DNA of 64,000 nucleotides from Streptomyces sp. 135 (GTDB lineage Bacteria > Actinomycetota > Actinomycetes > Streptomycetales > Streptomycetaceae), in NCBI RefSeq assembly GCF_020026305.1, contig NZ_CP075691.1, positions 3,534,001 to 3,598,000 of the forward strand, in the 5' to 3' direction. Position numbers and translations under genes: made by a program. The notes beneath the pieces are model-generated. The model was not told the DNA's origin, searched no databases, and worked only from the letters and a program-made list of their open reading frames with translations. Positions 8,518-16,664 of the stretch are shown here, piece after piece. Numbering within the stretch: position 1 is the first letter of the stretch; every line of letters starts with the position of its first letter.

Positions 8518-9972
8518 ATGCCCGGAGCCAAGCCCGACGCCCCCGCCCTGGAGCGCGGCGACGAGCTCATACCGCCGCGGGACCAGGCCCCGCCCGCCCC
8601 CCGCCCGGGGCGCCACGGCGTCTGGGACCGCGTCCCGTATCTCCTCGCGGCGGCGTTGTTCCTCGCCTACGCCGTGGTGTCCGTCAGCCGGTACCGCCGG
8701 ATGGAGAGCCGCTCCTGGGACCTCGGGATCTTCGAGCAGGCCGTGCGGGCCTACGCGCACCTCCAGGTGCCGGTCGCCGACCTCAAGGGGCCCGGCGCCA
8801 ACATCCTCGGCGACCACTTCAGCCCCGTCACCGCGCTCCTCGCGCCCGCCTACCGCCTCTTCCCCTCCCCCGTCACGCTGCTCGTCGCGCAGGCCCTGCT
8901 GTTCGCCGTCTCCGCGATCCCCGTCACGCGCGCCGCGACCCGGCTCCTTGGCCGCGCCTCGGGACTGGCGGTGGGGGTCGCGTACGGACTGTCCTGGGGC
9001 ATCCAGCGCGCCGCCGACTTCGACTTCCACGAGATCTGCTTCGCCGTACCGCTCATCGCGTTCTCCCTGGAGGCCCTGCTGCGGCAGCGGTGGCGGGCCG
9101 CGCTGCTGTGGGCGCTGCCGCTGGTCCTCGTCAAGGAGGACCTCGGGGTGACGCTCGCCGCCATCGCGCTGGTGGTGGCGGTCCGGGCCCGCCGCGTCCA
9201 GCCGAAGGCCGTGCCCTACGCCCTGGGCGTCGCCGCCTTCGGGGCCGTCGCCACCGTCGTCACGCTCACCCTGATCATCCCTGCCTTCAACTCGGTGGGC
9301 GCGTACGACTACTGGGACAAGGTCGGGGAGGGCGGCGCGGCGGCCGGGGCGTTCGGCGGTCTCGACACCAAGCTGCGGACCCTGGCCTGGCTGCTGATCC
9401 CCACCACCGGGCTGCTCGCCCTGCGTTCGCCGCTGCTGCTGGTCGCGCTGCCCACCCTCGGCTGGCGCTTCCTGTCCGGCGACGACCACTACTGGGGCAC
9501 CGACTGGCACTACAGCGCCGTCCTGATGCCGGTGGTGATGCTCGCCCTCGTGGACGCCGTCGACGTCTTCCGCCGGGGCGGGCGGCGGTGGCTGCGCGAG
9601 TACGCCGACCGGCTGCCGGCCTGCGCGGCCGCCGCCGCGCTGGCCCTGACGACGTCGCTGCCGCTCGCGGGCCTCACCGAGGCGAAGACGTACGAGAAGA
9701 GCGGGCAGGTCGCGGCGGTGGAGCGGATGCTGGAGCGGGTCCCGGACGGCGCCACCGTCGAGGCGAACATAGGGCCCATCAGCAGGCTCACCTCCCGCGC
9801 CCGCGTCTTCTGGGTCGGCTCGGCCCGCCCGGTCGTCCCCCGGTACATCGCGCTCGACGTCCGCTCCGGCTGGACGAAGGACCCGGTCGCGTACGCCGAG
9901 AAGCTGCACCCCGGCACCGAGTACGTCGCCGAGGACACCGCCTACGGCTACGTGCTGCTGCGCAGGGCCTGA
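8518..9972 (+). CDS. DUF2079 polytopic membrane protein
   Basis: A 484-residue integral membrane protein with about ten hydrophobic segments. It shows the DUF2079 signature: SWDLGIFEQAVRAYA near residue 60, ILGDHFSPVTALLAP, and DFDFHEICFAVPLIAF followed by LVKEDLGVTLA. The family is distantly like membrane glycosyltransferases of the GT-C type, but no reaction is established. The C-terminal soluble part (AAVERMLERVPDGATVEANIG) is typical. Start ATG 8518 has a weak AGAAAG site; the upstream frame lacks family similarity. A strong palindrome follows the stop. Confidence 0.8.
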   Translation: MPGAKPDAPALERGDELIPPRDQAPPAPRPGRHGVWDRVPYLLAAALFLAYAVVSVSRYRRMESRSWDLGIFEQAVRAYAHLQVPVADLKGPGANILGDHFSPVTALLAPAYRLFPSPVTLLVAQALLFAVSAIPVTRAATRLLGRASGLAVGVAYGLSWGIQRAADFDFHEICFAVPLIAFSLEALLRQRWRAALLWALPLVLVKEDLGVTLAAIALVVAVRARRVQPKAVPYALGVAAFGAVATVVTLTLIIPAFNSVGAYDYWDKVGEGGAAAGAFGGLDTKLRTLAWLLIPTTGLLALRSPLLLVALPTLGWRFLSGDDHYWGTDWHYSAVLMPVVMLALVDAVDVFRRGGRRWLREYADRLPACAAAAALALTTSLPLAGLTEAKTYEKSGQVAAVERMLERVPDGATVEANIGPISRLTSRARVFWVGSARPVVPRYIALDVRSGWTKDPVAYAEKLHPGTEYVAEDTAYGYVLLRRA

Positions 9973-9982
9973 GACGGCGGAC

Positions 9983-10012
9983 GGCCCCGGGGGACACGTG
10001 TCCCCCGGGGCC
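9983..10012. terminator. Perfect 30-bp palindrome between convergent genes
   Basis: GGCCCCGGGGGACAC is followed at once by its exact reverse complement, giving a 15-bp stem with no designed loop (the tip would open to a small loop in RNA). It lies 11 bases after the DUF2079 stop and 28 bases before the end of the convergent permease gene, so it can serve both strands. There is no T-run, as is usual in Streptomyces. Confidence 0.8.
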
Positions 10013-10040
10013 GGCTTCCCCCGCACCCCCGTAGCGGTGG

Positions 10041-12623
10041 CTACTCGGTCGCGATCGCGTTCAGGACGTTCATGCGGCCCGCCCGGAAGGCCGGGACCAG
10101 CGCCGCGAAGAGGCCCACGAACGCCGATCCGACGAAGACCGCGATGATCGTCGGCCACGGGATCTCCAGGACCTTCAGGCCTTCGAGGGCGAGCAGCTGC
10201 TGGGCCGTCGCCCCCCAGCCCATCCCGAGGCCGAGGCCGAGCAGCGCGCCGAAGACGGCGATGACCACCGACTCCAGGCGGATCATGCGGCGCAGCTGGC
10301 GGCGCGAGAGGCCGATGGCGCGCATCAGGCCGATCTCACGGGTGCGCTCGACCACCGAGAGGGCGAGGGTGTTCACCACTCCGAGGATCGCCACGATGAT
10401 CGCGAGGCCGAGCAGGCCGTAGACCATGTTCAGCATCTGGCCGACCTGGTCCTTCAGGGTCTGCTTGAAGTCGGTCTGGTCCATGACCTCGTACTGCGGG
10501 TACGCCTTGAGGGAGTCCTTCAGGGACTGGTACGCGGCGTCCTGCTGCCCCTTGGCGGCCGTGGCGAACATGATGTCGTTCTGCGGCAACCGGTCCGCCG
10601 GGACGTACTTCTCCAGGGTCGTGATGTTCGTGTACATCGCGCCCTTGTCGACGGAGCTGTCGTCCGAGGTGATCGCCGCGAGCCGCAGCTCGGCCGTCTT
10701 CCCGTGCTCGAAGGCGACCTTCAGCTGGTCGCCGACCTTCAGGCCGTACTTCTTCGCGAAGTCGTCGCCGACCGACATGGCGTTCTTCCCGTACGCGGCG
10801 GACAACTCACCGGCGACCGTCTCGCGGCGCAGGTCCTTGGCGTACGTCGGGTCGGCGGCGCTCAGGCCGACGCCGTCCGCGGTCTTGCCGCCGGGGGTCG
10901 TCAGGTCCGCCCTGATCTGCTGGTAGCGGGTGATGTGGCCGATGTGGTCGGCCTTCTCCAGGGCCTCGGCGGCCTTCGGGGTGATGAAGCCGCCGGGCTG
11001 GGTGGACTGGACGATGAAGTCCGCGCCGACCGACTTGTCCAGCTCGTCCGTGGCGGAGGCGACCATCGAGGAGCCGACCACGGAGAGGCAGGCGACCAGC
11101 GCGAGGCCGATCATCAGGGCCGCGCCGGTGGCGCCGGTGCGGCGCGGGTTGCGCAGGGCGTTGCGCTCGGCCAGCCGCCCGACCGGGCCGAACGCCCGCA
11201 GCAGGACCGCGCTGAGGACGCGGACGACACCGGAGGCGAGCACCGGACCGATGACGACGAACCCGACGAGGGTCAGGACGATGCCGCCGCCGAGGAGGAG
11301 CGAGCCCTCCTTGGCCTTGTCGGCCTGCCCGGCGGCGTAGAGACCGAGGCCGCCGGCGCCGGTGAGGACCAGGCCGATGACGGCGCGCGGGACACCGGCC
11401 CGGCCGTCGGCCGGGGTGCCCGCGTCGCGCAGCGCGGCCATCGGGGAGACCTTGCCGGCCCGTCGCGCGGGGAGGTAGGCGGCGAGGACGGTGACGACGA
11501 TGCCGAGGGCCATGCCGACCACGGGTGTCGTCCAGGCGACGGTGAGGTCGCCGGTGGACAGTTCCATGCCCATGCCGGACATCAGCTTCATCAGGCCGAC
11601 GGCGAGGCCGATGCCCGCGCCGACGCCGAGGACGGAGCCGAACACGCCGAGCAGCAGCGCCTCGACGAGCACGGAGCGGTTGACCTGGCCCCGGCTGGAG
11701 CCGATGGCGCGCATCAGGCCGATCTCGCGGGTGCGCTGGGCGACCAGCATCGAGAAGGTGTTGATGATGAGGAAGATGCCGACGAGGAAGGCGATCCCGG
11801 CGAAACCGAGCATCGCGTACTTCATGACGTCGAGGAAGCTGCCGACGTCCTTGCGGTTCTCGTCCGCGGTCTCCTTCTGCGTCCTGATGTCGTACGCGGT
11901 CTTGTCGAGGGCGGTCGCGACCTCCGCCTTCAGCGCGGTGTCGCTGACGCCCGCTTCCGCGGTGAGGTTGACGTGCGTGAACCGGCCGGTGGCGCCGAGG
12001 AGTTCGCGCTGGGCGGTGGCGGTGTCGAAGTAGACGATCGCGGCGCCGGGGTTGGTCACCTTGAAGGTGGCGATGCCGGAGATCTTCGCGGTGTGGTCGC
12101 CGGTGGCGGCGATGGTGCGCAGCTCGTCGCCGATCTTCAGGCCGTGCTTGTCGGCGGTGTCGGCGTCGACCATCACCTCGGTGGGCCCGCGCGGGGAGTG
12201 ACCGGAGGTGATGTCCATCGAACGCAGGTCGTTGCGCGTCCAGTTGCCCGCGATGGTCGGGCCGCCGTTGCTGGGGCTCAGGTTCTTGTCGTCGGAATCG
12301 ACGACGGTCACGCTCTGGCTGCTGACGGCGCCCTCGGCGGCCTTGGCGCCCTCGACCTTCCCGGCCTTCTCGACCACGGAGGCGGGCATCGACTCGGGCT
12401 TGCCGCTGCGGGGCGCGTCGCCCGCGTCCCCGGCGGACTTGGGGGTGACCGTGACATCGGCGGAGGTCGCCGCGAAGAGCTTGTCGAAGGTGGTGCTCAT
12501 CGTGTCGGAGAAGACGAGCGTGCCGCACACGAACGCCACCGACAGGACGACGGCCACGGCGGAGAGCGCCATGCGGCCCTTGTGCGCGAGGAAGTTGCGC
12601 ATCGAGGTCTTGAGGACGGTCAT
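10041..12623 (-). CDS. ABC transporter permease (MacB/FtsX type, duplicated)
   Basis: An 860-residue membrane protein built as a tandem duplication: an N-terminal TM helix (MALSAVAVVLSVAFVCGTLVF), a MacB-type periplasmic domain, and an FtsX core of three helices near 270-400 with the hallmark TREIGLMRAIGSSRGQV. A second set follows, with FtsX core NTLALSVVERTREIGLMRAIG near 750-860. It should form the membrane part of a lipoprotein-release or drug/peptide efflux exporter powered by the ATPase just upstream. The ATG at 12623 overlaps the ATPase stop in ATGA. Substrate not readable. Confidence 0.93.
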   Translation of the reverse strand: MTVLKTSMRNFLAHKGRMALSAVAVVLSVAFVCGTLVFSDTMSTTFDKLFAATSADVTVTPKSAGDAGDAPRSGKPESMPASVVEKAGKVEGAKAAEGAVSSQSVTVVDSDDKNLSPSNGGPTIAGNWTRNDLRSMDITSGHSPRGPTEVMVDADTADKHGLKIGDELRTIAATGDHTAKISGIATFKVTNPGAAIVYFDTATAQRELLGATGRFTHVNLTAEAGVSDTALKAEVATALDKTAYDIRTQKETADENRKDVGSFLDVMKYAMLGFAGIAFLVGIFLIINTFSMLVAQRTREIGLMRAIGSSRGQVNRSVLVEALLLGVFGSVLGVGAGIGLAVGLMKLMSGMGMELSTGDLTVAWTTPVVGMALGIVVTVLAAYLPARRAGKVSPMAALRDAGTPADGRAGVPRAVIGLVLTGAGGLGLYAAGQADKAKEGSLLLGGGIVLTLVGFVVIGPVLASGVVRVLSAVLLRAFGPVGRLAERNALRNPRRTGATGAALMIGLALVACLSVVGSSMVASATDELDKSVGADFIVQSTQPGGFITPKAAEALEKADHIGHITRYQQIRADLTTPGGKTADGVGLSAADPTYAKDLRRETVAGELSAAYGKNAMSVGDDFAKKYGLKVGDQLKVAFEHGKTAELRLAAITSDDSSVDKGAMYTNITTLEKYVPADRLPQNDIMFATAAKGQQDAAYQSLKDSLKAYPQYEVMDQTDFKQTLKDQVGQMLNMVYGLLGLAIIVAILGVVNTLALSVVERTREIGLMRAIGLSRRQLRRMIRLESVVIAVFGALLGLGLGMGWGATAQQLLALEGLKVLEIPWPTIIAVFVGSAFVGLFAALVPAFRAGRMNVLNAIATE

Positions 12624-13438
12624 GACGTGCGCCCCCGCGCGTCGAAGGAGGGGGTCTGGGGGTGTCCCCCAGAAAAACGCAGCATGCGGTCGAGGACCTG
12701 GTCGGCGGTCGGGTGGTGCATCTCGTCGACGATCCGGCCGTCGGCGAGATACAGCACCCGGTCCGCGTACGAGGCGGCGACCGGGTCGTGCGTGACCATC
12801 ACGATGGTCTGGCCGAGGTCGGTCACGGACCGGCGCAGGAAGCCAAGCACCTCCGCGCCGGCCCGGGAGTCGAGGTTTCCGGTCGGCTCGTCGCCGAAGA
12901 TGATGTCCGGCCGCGAGGCGAGCGCGCGGGCCACCGCGACGCGCTGCTGCTGGCCGCCGGACAGCTCGGTCGGGCGGTGCTTGAGACGCCCGGCGAGACC
13001 GACGGTCTCCACGACCTGGTCGAGCCAGGCGCGGTCGGGCTTGCGGCCCGCTATGTCCATCGGGAGCGTGATGTTCTCCAGGGCGTTGAGCGTCGGGAGC
13101 AGGTTGAACGCCTGGAAGATGAAGCCGATCCGGTCCCGGCGCAACCGCGTGAGCTTCTTGTCCTTGAGCCCGGTGATCTCGGTGTCGTCGAGGAAGATCT
13201 GCCCCGACGTCACCGTGTCGAGGCCCGCGAGGCAGTGCATCAGGGTGGACTTGCCGGAGCCGGAGGGGCCCATGATCGCGGTGAACTGCCCGCGGGCGAT
13301 GTCCACGTCGATCCCGTCGAGCGCGACGACGCGGGTCTCCCCGGAGCCGTACGCCTTCACGACGTCGCGCGCCCGTGCCGCCACGGCCGTACGCCCTCCA
13401 GTGCCCCCGTGCCTGGGTGTGGTCACAGCCGTTGTCAC
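12620..13438 (-). CDS. ABC transporter ATP-binding protein (LolD/MacB type)
   Basis: A 272-residue ATPase: Walker A GPSGSGKST near residue 57, Q-loop FIFQAFNLLP, signature LSGGQQQRVAVARAL, Walker B IIFGDEPTGNLDS, and a switch His in MVTHDP. The wording places it with the LolD/MacB/FtsE-like class that partners FtsX permeases. GTG 13438 follows AGGAG about 8 bases upstream. It is co-transcribed with the permease (4-bp overlap). Its upstream region holds two inverted repeats that could bind a regulator shared with the divergent MFS exporter gene. Confidence 0.95.
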   Translation of the reverse strand: MTTAVTTPRHGGTGGRTAVAARARDVVKAYGSGETRVVALDGIDVDIARGQFTAIMGPSGSGKSTLMHCLAGLDTVTSGQIFLDDTEITGLKDKKLTRLRRDRIGFIFQAFNLLPTLNALENITLPMDIAGRKPDRAWLDQVVETVGLAGRLKHRPTELSGGQQQRVAVARALASRPDIIFGDEPTGNLDSRAGAEVLGFLRRSVTDLGQTIVMVTHDPVAASYADRVLYLADGRIVDEMHHPTADQVLDRMLRFSGGHPQTPSFDARGRTS

Positions 13439-13475
13439 GGTAAGTCTCCTATGTCGGTCATGAGAAGAACAGGTG

Positions 13476-13492
13476 TGTTCGCCGTACGAACA
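13476..13492. promoter_or_regulatory. Inverted repeat TGTTCG-N5-CGAACA upstream of the ABC exporter
   Basis: Two perfect 6-bp arms separated by CCGTA lie 38-54 bases before the ATPase start, in the 341-bp divergent spacer 13439-13779. Size and place suit a dimeric repressor of TetR or PadR type, or the 5' leader. No regulator gene is adjacent. Confidence 0.45.
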
Positions 13493-13664
13493 AGTCTGGT
13501 GTGCCGATGGGTTCCGGCGCGATGGTGCTCAGCGCAGTCTCATCCGGGGGAAAACCCCACCCCCACCGTGCGGTGCGCCGTAAAGCCAATCTAAAGACCG
13601 GTCAGGGCCCGCTCATCCTCCAGCGGTACGAACCCTCCCCGGTCCGAAGTACGGAGGTTCCCCT

Positions 13665-13696
13665 AGGGGATCTCCACCCGCCGGTGGAGATCCCCT
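13665..13696. promoter_or_regulatory. Strong inverted repeat in the ABC/MFS divergent spacer
   Basis: AGGGGATCTCCACC is mirrored by GGTGGAGATCCCCT around a CGCC centre: 14-bp perfect arms with a 4-bp spacer. It lies about 84 bases before the MFS start. Read as RNA it is a stem of terminator strength, and read as DNA it is a large operator. A weaker pair (AACCCTCC and GGAGGTT) lies just upstream near 13631-13660. Confidence 0.5.
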
Positions 13697-13779
13697 CAGG
13701 GTCGGCGCCACCCTGCCGCCCACCCCCCGGCGGGTGAGAAAGTGGCCCGCAGCAACCGGTGCAGGGGGAAGGAATCGCC

Positions 13780-15441
13780 GTGGGGACGCAGGACGCGATA
13801 CGGGGCCGGGGCGCGGTACGGGGGCGGGGCGCGGTCGTCGCCGCGCTGATGCTCGCCATGGCGCTGACCGCCGTCGACTCCACGATCGTGTCGACCGCCG
13901 TCCCGCAGATCGTGGGCTCGCTCGGCGGCTTCCCGATCTTCTCCTGGCTCTTCTCCGGCTACCTCCTCGCGGCCACGGTCACCCTGCCCGTCTACGGCAA
14001 GCTCTCCGACACCTTCGGCCGCAAGCCCGTGCTCATCGCGGGCAGCGTGCTGTTCCTGCTCGGCTCGGCGCTGTGCGCCCTCGCCTGGAGCATGGAGTCG
14101 CTCATCGCCTTCCGCGTCGTCCAGGGGCTGGGCGGCGGCGCCATCCAGGGCACCGTGCAGACCCTCGCCGCCGACCTCTACCCGCTCAAGGAACGCCCCA
14201 AGATCCAGGCGAAGCTCTCCACCGTGTGGGCCACCTCCGCGGTCGCGGGCCCCGCCATCGGCGGCCTCATCGCCTCGTACGCGGACTGGCGGTGGATCTT
14301 CCTCATCAATCTGCCGATCGGCGCGGTCGCCCTCTGGCTGATCGTGCGTCACCTGCACGAACCGGCCCGCGAGACGCTCGCGCGGGGCCGCGTCGACTGG
14401 CCCGGCGCGCTCGCCGTCTTCGCCTGCGGCGGCGTCCTGCTCACCGCGCTCGTCCAGGGCGGCGTCGCCTGGGGCTGGCTCTCGGCGCCCTCCCTCGCCC
14501 TCTTCGCCACCGGCCTCGCACTGGTGGGCGCCGTCGTCCTCATCGAGCGGCGGGCCGCGGAGCCGATCATTCCCGGCTGGGTGTGGCGCAGGCGCACCAT
14601 CGCCGCGGTGAACCTCGCCCTCGGCGCGCTCGGCCTGCTGATGGTCGCCCCCACGGTCTTCCTGCCGACCTACGCCCAGTCCGTGCTCGGCCTCGCGCCG
14701 ATCGCCGCCGGGTTCGTGCTCTCCGTGATGATCCTGAGCTGGCCGGTCACCGCCGCGCTCAGCCAGCACGTCTACCGCAGGATCGGCTTCCGGAACACCG
14801 CGGCCGTCGGCATCTCGGCGGCGGCCCTGATCCTGCTCGCCTTCCCCCTGCTGCCCTACCCCGGAGCGGCCTGGCAGCCGGCCCTGATCATGCTGCTCCT
14901 CGGCGCGGCGCTCGGCCTCTTCCAGCTGCCGCTGATCGTCGGCGTGCAGTCCACCGTCGGCTGGGCCGAGCGCGGCACGGCGACCGCGTCCATCCTCTTC
15001 TGCCGCCAGATCGGCCAGACGCTGGGCGCCGCCCTCTTCGGCGCGGTGGCCAACGGCGTGCTGAGCGCGCGGCTCGGCGGCTCCGGATCCCTCGACTCGG
15101 TGGCGCGCGTCCTGGACGACCCCGGCTCGGTGGCGGACCCAGAGCGGCTGCGGCGGGCGGTGGACACGGCGGTCGACGCGGTCTACGTGGGCGCCGGGTG
15201 CGCCGCCGTAGTGGCCCTGCTGGTCCTGCTCTTCGTGGCACCGCGCCGCTTCCCGGTCCTCCAGGAACCACAAGAACAGGAGTCACAGCAGACACAGCAG
15301 ACACACGGGTCACAGGGGGTCCAAGACGGCACCCCGGGCGACGGGCAAGAGCCGGGTGGCGATCGGGACGGGCACGGTGAACCGGCCCCCGAGCCCGACC
15401 GGTTGTCCCCTACACGGCAAAAGCCCGACGGAGCGCCCTAG
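13780..15441 (+). CDS. MFS transporter, DHA2/EmrB-type drug exporter
   Basis: A 553-residue protein with about 14 hydrophobic segments. The first helix carries ALTAVDSTIVSTAVPQI, the usual motif of DHA2 proton-drug antiporters, and YGKLSDTFGRKPV is the conserved loop 2-3 motif A. The C-terminal tail (from PVLQEPQEQ) is Gln/Gly-rich and probably cytosolic. GTG 13780 is chosen for the GGAAGGA site 8 bases before it; an in-frame GTG at 13759 has none. It is divergent from the ABC exporter and could share its control. Its stop lies in the same CTAG as the stop of the next gene. Confidence 0.9.
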   Translation: MGTQDAIRGRGAVRGRGAVVAALMLAMALTAVDSTIVSTAVPQIVGSLGGFPIFSWLFSGYLLAATVTLPVYGKLSDTFGRKPVLIAGSVLFLLGSALCALAWSMESLIAFRVVQGLGGGAIQGTVQTLAADLYPLKERPKIQAKLSTVWATSAVAGPAIGGLIASYADWRWIFLINLPIGAVALWLIVRHLHEPARETLARGRVDWPGALAVFACGGVLLTALVQGGVAWGWLSAPSLALFATGLALVGAVVLIERRAAEPIIPGWVWRRRTIAAVNLALGALGLLMVAPTVFLPTYAQSVLGLAPIAAGFVLSVMILSWPVTAALSQHVYRRIGFRNTAAVGISAAALILLAFPLLPYPGAAWQPALIMLLLGAALGLFQLPLIVGVQSTVGWAERGTATASILFCRQIGQTLGAALFGAVANGVLSARLGGSGSLDSVARVLDDPGSVADPERLRRAVDTAVDAVYVGAGCAAVVALLVLLFVAPRRFPVLQEPQEQESQQTQQTHGSQGVQDGTPGDGQEPGGDRDGHGEPAPEPDRLSPTRQKPDGAP

Positions 15442-16340
15442 GGGATATCCTCCGCCGGCGCCCGCCCCGTGAGCGCCGCGAGGCTGCCGCGTACGTGGTC
15501 CATGTGGGCCCGCACCTCGTCCCACTCCTCGCCGTGCTCCCGCAGGACCCGCTCCGTCTCCCGCGCGATCCGCTCCTCCCGCAGCCTCGCTCCCGCGACG
15601 ATCTCCGCGGCCCGCGCCTGCGCGTCCTCCTGGCCGTGCCGCGCCGCCTCCTCCGCCGCGGCGAAGGCCCGTTCGACCTCGGCAAGGCGCGCCTCGGCGG
15701 CGGCGATCCGCGCCGCGTCACGTCCCTCCGACGCCGCCTCCCGCTCGGTGATCTCCCGCTCGGCCGCCTCCCACCGCTCGGCCTGCTCCTTCTCCTGCTC
15801 GGCGAGCAGCTCCTGGCACCGCCGGCGCATCTCCCGCAGGGCGGCGAGCGCCTCGCCGCGCCGCTCCTTCACGTCCCGCCGGGCGGAGATCCGGGCCTCG
15901 TCCGCCGTGGCGCGGTCCTTCAGCAGCCGCTGCCCGACCCATTCGTCGGTCTCCGCGCCCACCTCTTCGGCGTACGCGCGGGCGGCCTCCCGCACCTCAC
16001 GTGCCGCGGCCCCGGCCTCCTCGGCGACGGCCCGCGCCTCGGCCCGCGCCGCCTCCCGCACGGCGTCGGCCTCCTCCTCGCCGAGCGTGAGGATCTGCCG
16101 GGCCCGCCCGCCGAGGTTGTCGTACGTCTGCGGGGCGAGCCGGGAGACCACCTCGCGCAGGTGGGCGGCCTCGGCCTCCATGTTCTTGGCGAGGACGGTC
16201 AGCCGGGCGGCGCGCTCCCACGCCTCGTCCCGTTCCTGGAAAAGTCCGGCGGCGTACGCCTCCACCTGCTGGGGACGGTAGCCGCGGCCGCGCACGGTGG
16301 TGAAGCCGTGCGGCGACGACGTTGCACCGCTGCTGCTCAT
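15438..16340 (-). CDS. DivIVA-like coiled-coil protein ('cellulose-binding protein' family)
   Basis: A 300-residue protein. The N-terminus, HGFTTVRGRGYRPQQVEAYA, matches the membrane-binding DivIVA-type head in which an R-G-x-G-Y turn precedes a helix. The remainder is nearly all charged alpha-helix, rich in Ala, Glu and Arg, and should form a long coiled coil. In Streptomyces such proteins are often named cellulose-binding proteins, yet relatives of DivIVA, Scy and FilP act in the polar growth scaffold; a cytoskeletal or polarity role is inferred. Start ATG 16340 follows family practice; the ribosome site is weak. It shares CTAG with the MFS stop. Confidence 0.75.
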   Translation of the reverse strand: MSSSGATSSPHGFTTVRGRGYRPQQVEAYAAGLFQERDEAWERAARLTVLAKNMEAEAAHLREVVSRLAPQTYDNLGGRARQILTLGEEEADAVREAARAEARAVAEEAGAAAREVREAARAYAEEVGAETDEWVGQRLLKDRATADEARISARRDVKERRGEALAALREMRRRCQELLAEQEKEQAERWEAAEREITEREAASEGRDAARIAAAEARLAEVERAFAAAEEAARHGQEDAQARAAEIVAGARLREERIARETERVLREHGEEWDEVRAHMDHVRGSLAALTGRAPAEDIP

Positions 16341-16513
16341 CCTGGGAACCCCTCTCCGACGTACCTCGCGCGTGGAGCACGATGGGCGCACATCTTGATG
16401 GATCCAACGGAAGCACCCCTAACGCGACACTCCGCCCACTCCACAGGTCAAGGATGCGGCAATCGCGGCCGGAAGGAGGAATCAAGCGGCCGGTTCACCC
16501 TCTCCAGGTCCAT

Positions 16514-16567
16514 ATGGGCGAGACATGGGCGCGAGACGGCGAGAGATGGACGAGACATGGGCGAGCA
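16514..16567. repeat. Degenerate ATGGGCGAGAC repeats in a gene-free spacer
   Basis: Four imperfect copies of ATGGGCGAGAC begin at 16514, 16525, 16547 and 16558. They lie in the 324-bp gene-free stretch 16341-16664, which should also hold the promoter of the coiled-coil gene. No convincing ORF covers them. Confidence 0.5.
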
Positions 16568-16586
16568 CCTCGCCACGTACGTGAGA

Positions 16587-16625
16587 AGGCGCCCGACCCG
16601 TCGCACAGGTCGAGCGCCTTTTTCC
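16587..16625 (+). terminator. Intrinsic terminator with T-run, plus-strand orientation
   Basis: AGGCGCCCGACC pairs with GGTCGAGCGCCT (one mismatch, 9-base loop) and is followed directly by TTTTTCC on the plus strand. This is the clearest T-run terminator in the window. It lies 40-78 bases beyond the minus-strand SUKH-4 gene and might stop that transcript too, but the T-run fits plus-strand transcription, where no gene lies upstream. Confidence 0.7.
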
Positions 16626-16664
16626 GTACGCCGCCGGGTCACGCCCCGGCTCCGTACCGCCCCG

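Noticed and set aside
10704..13463. 919-codon plus-strand ORF opposite the ABC exporter genes
   Set aside because: Asp/Gly/Val-rich antisense shadow with no recognisable fold.
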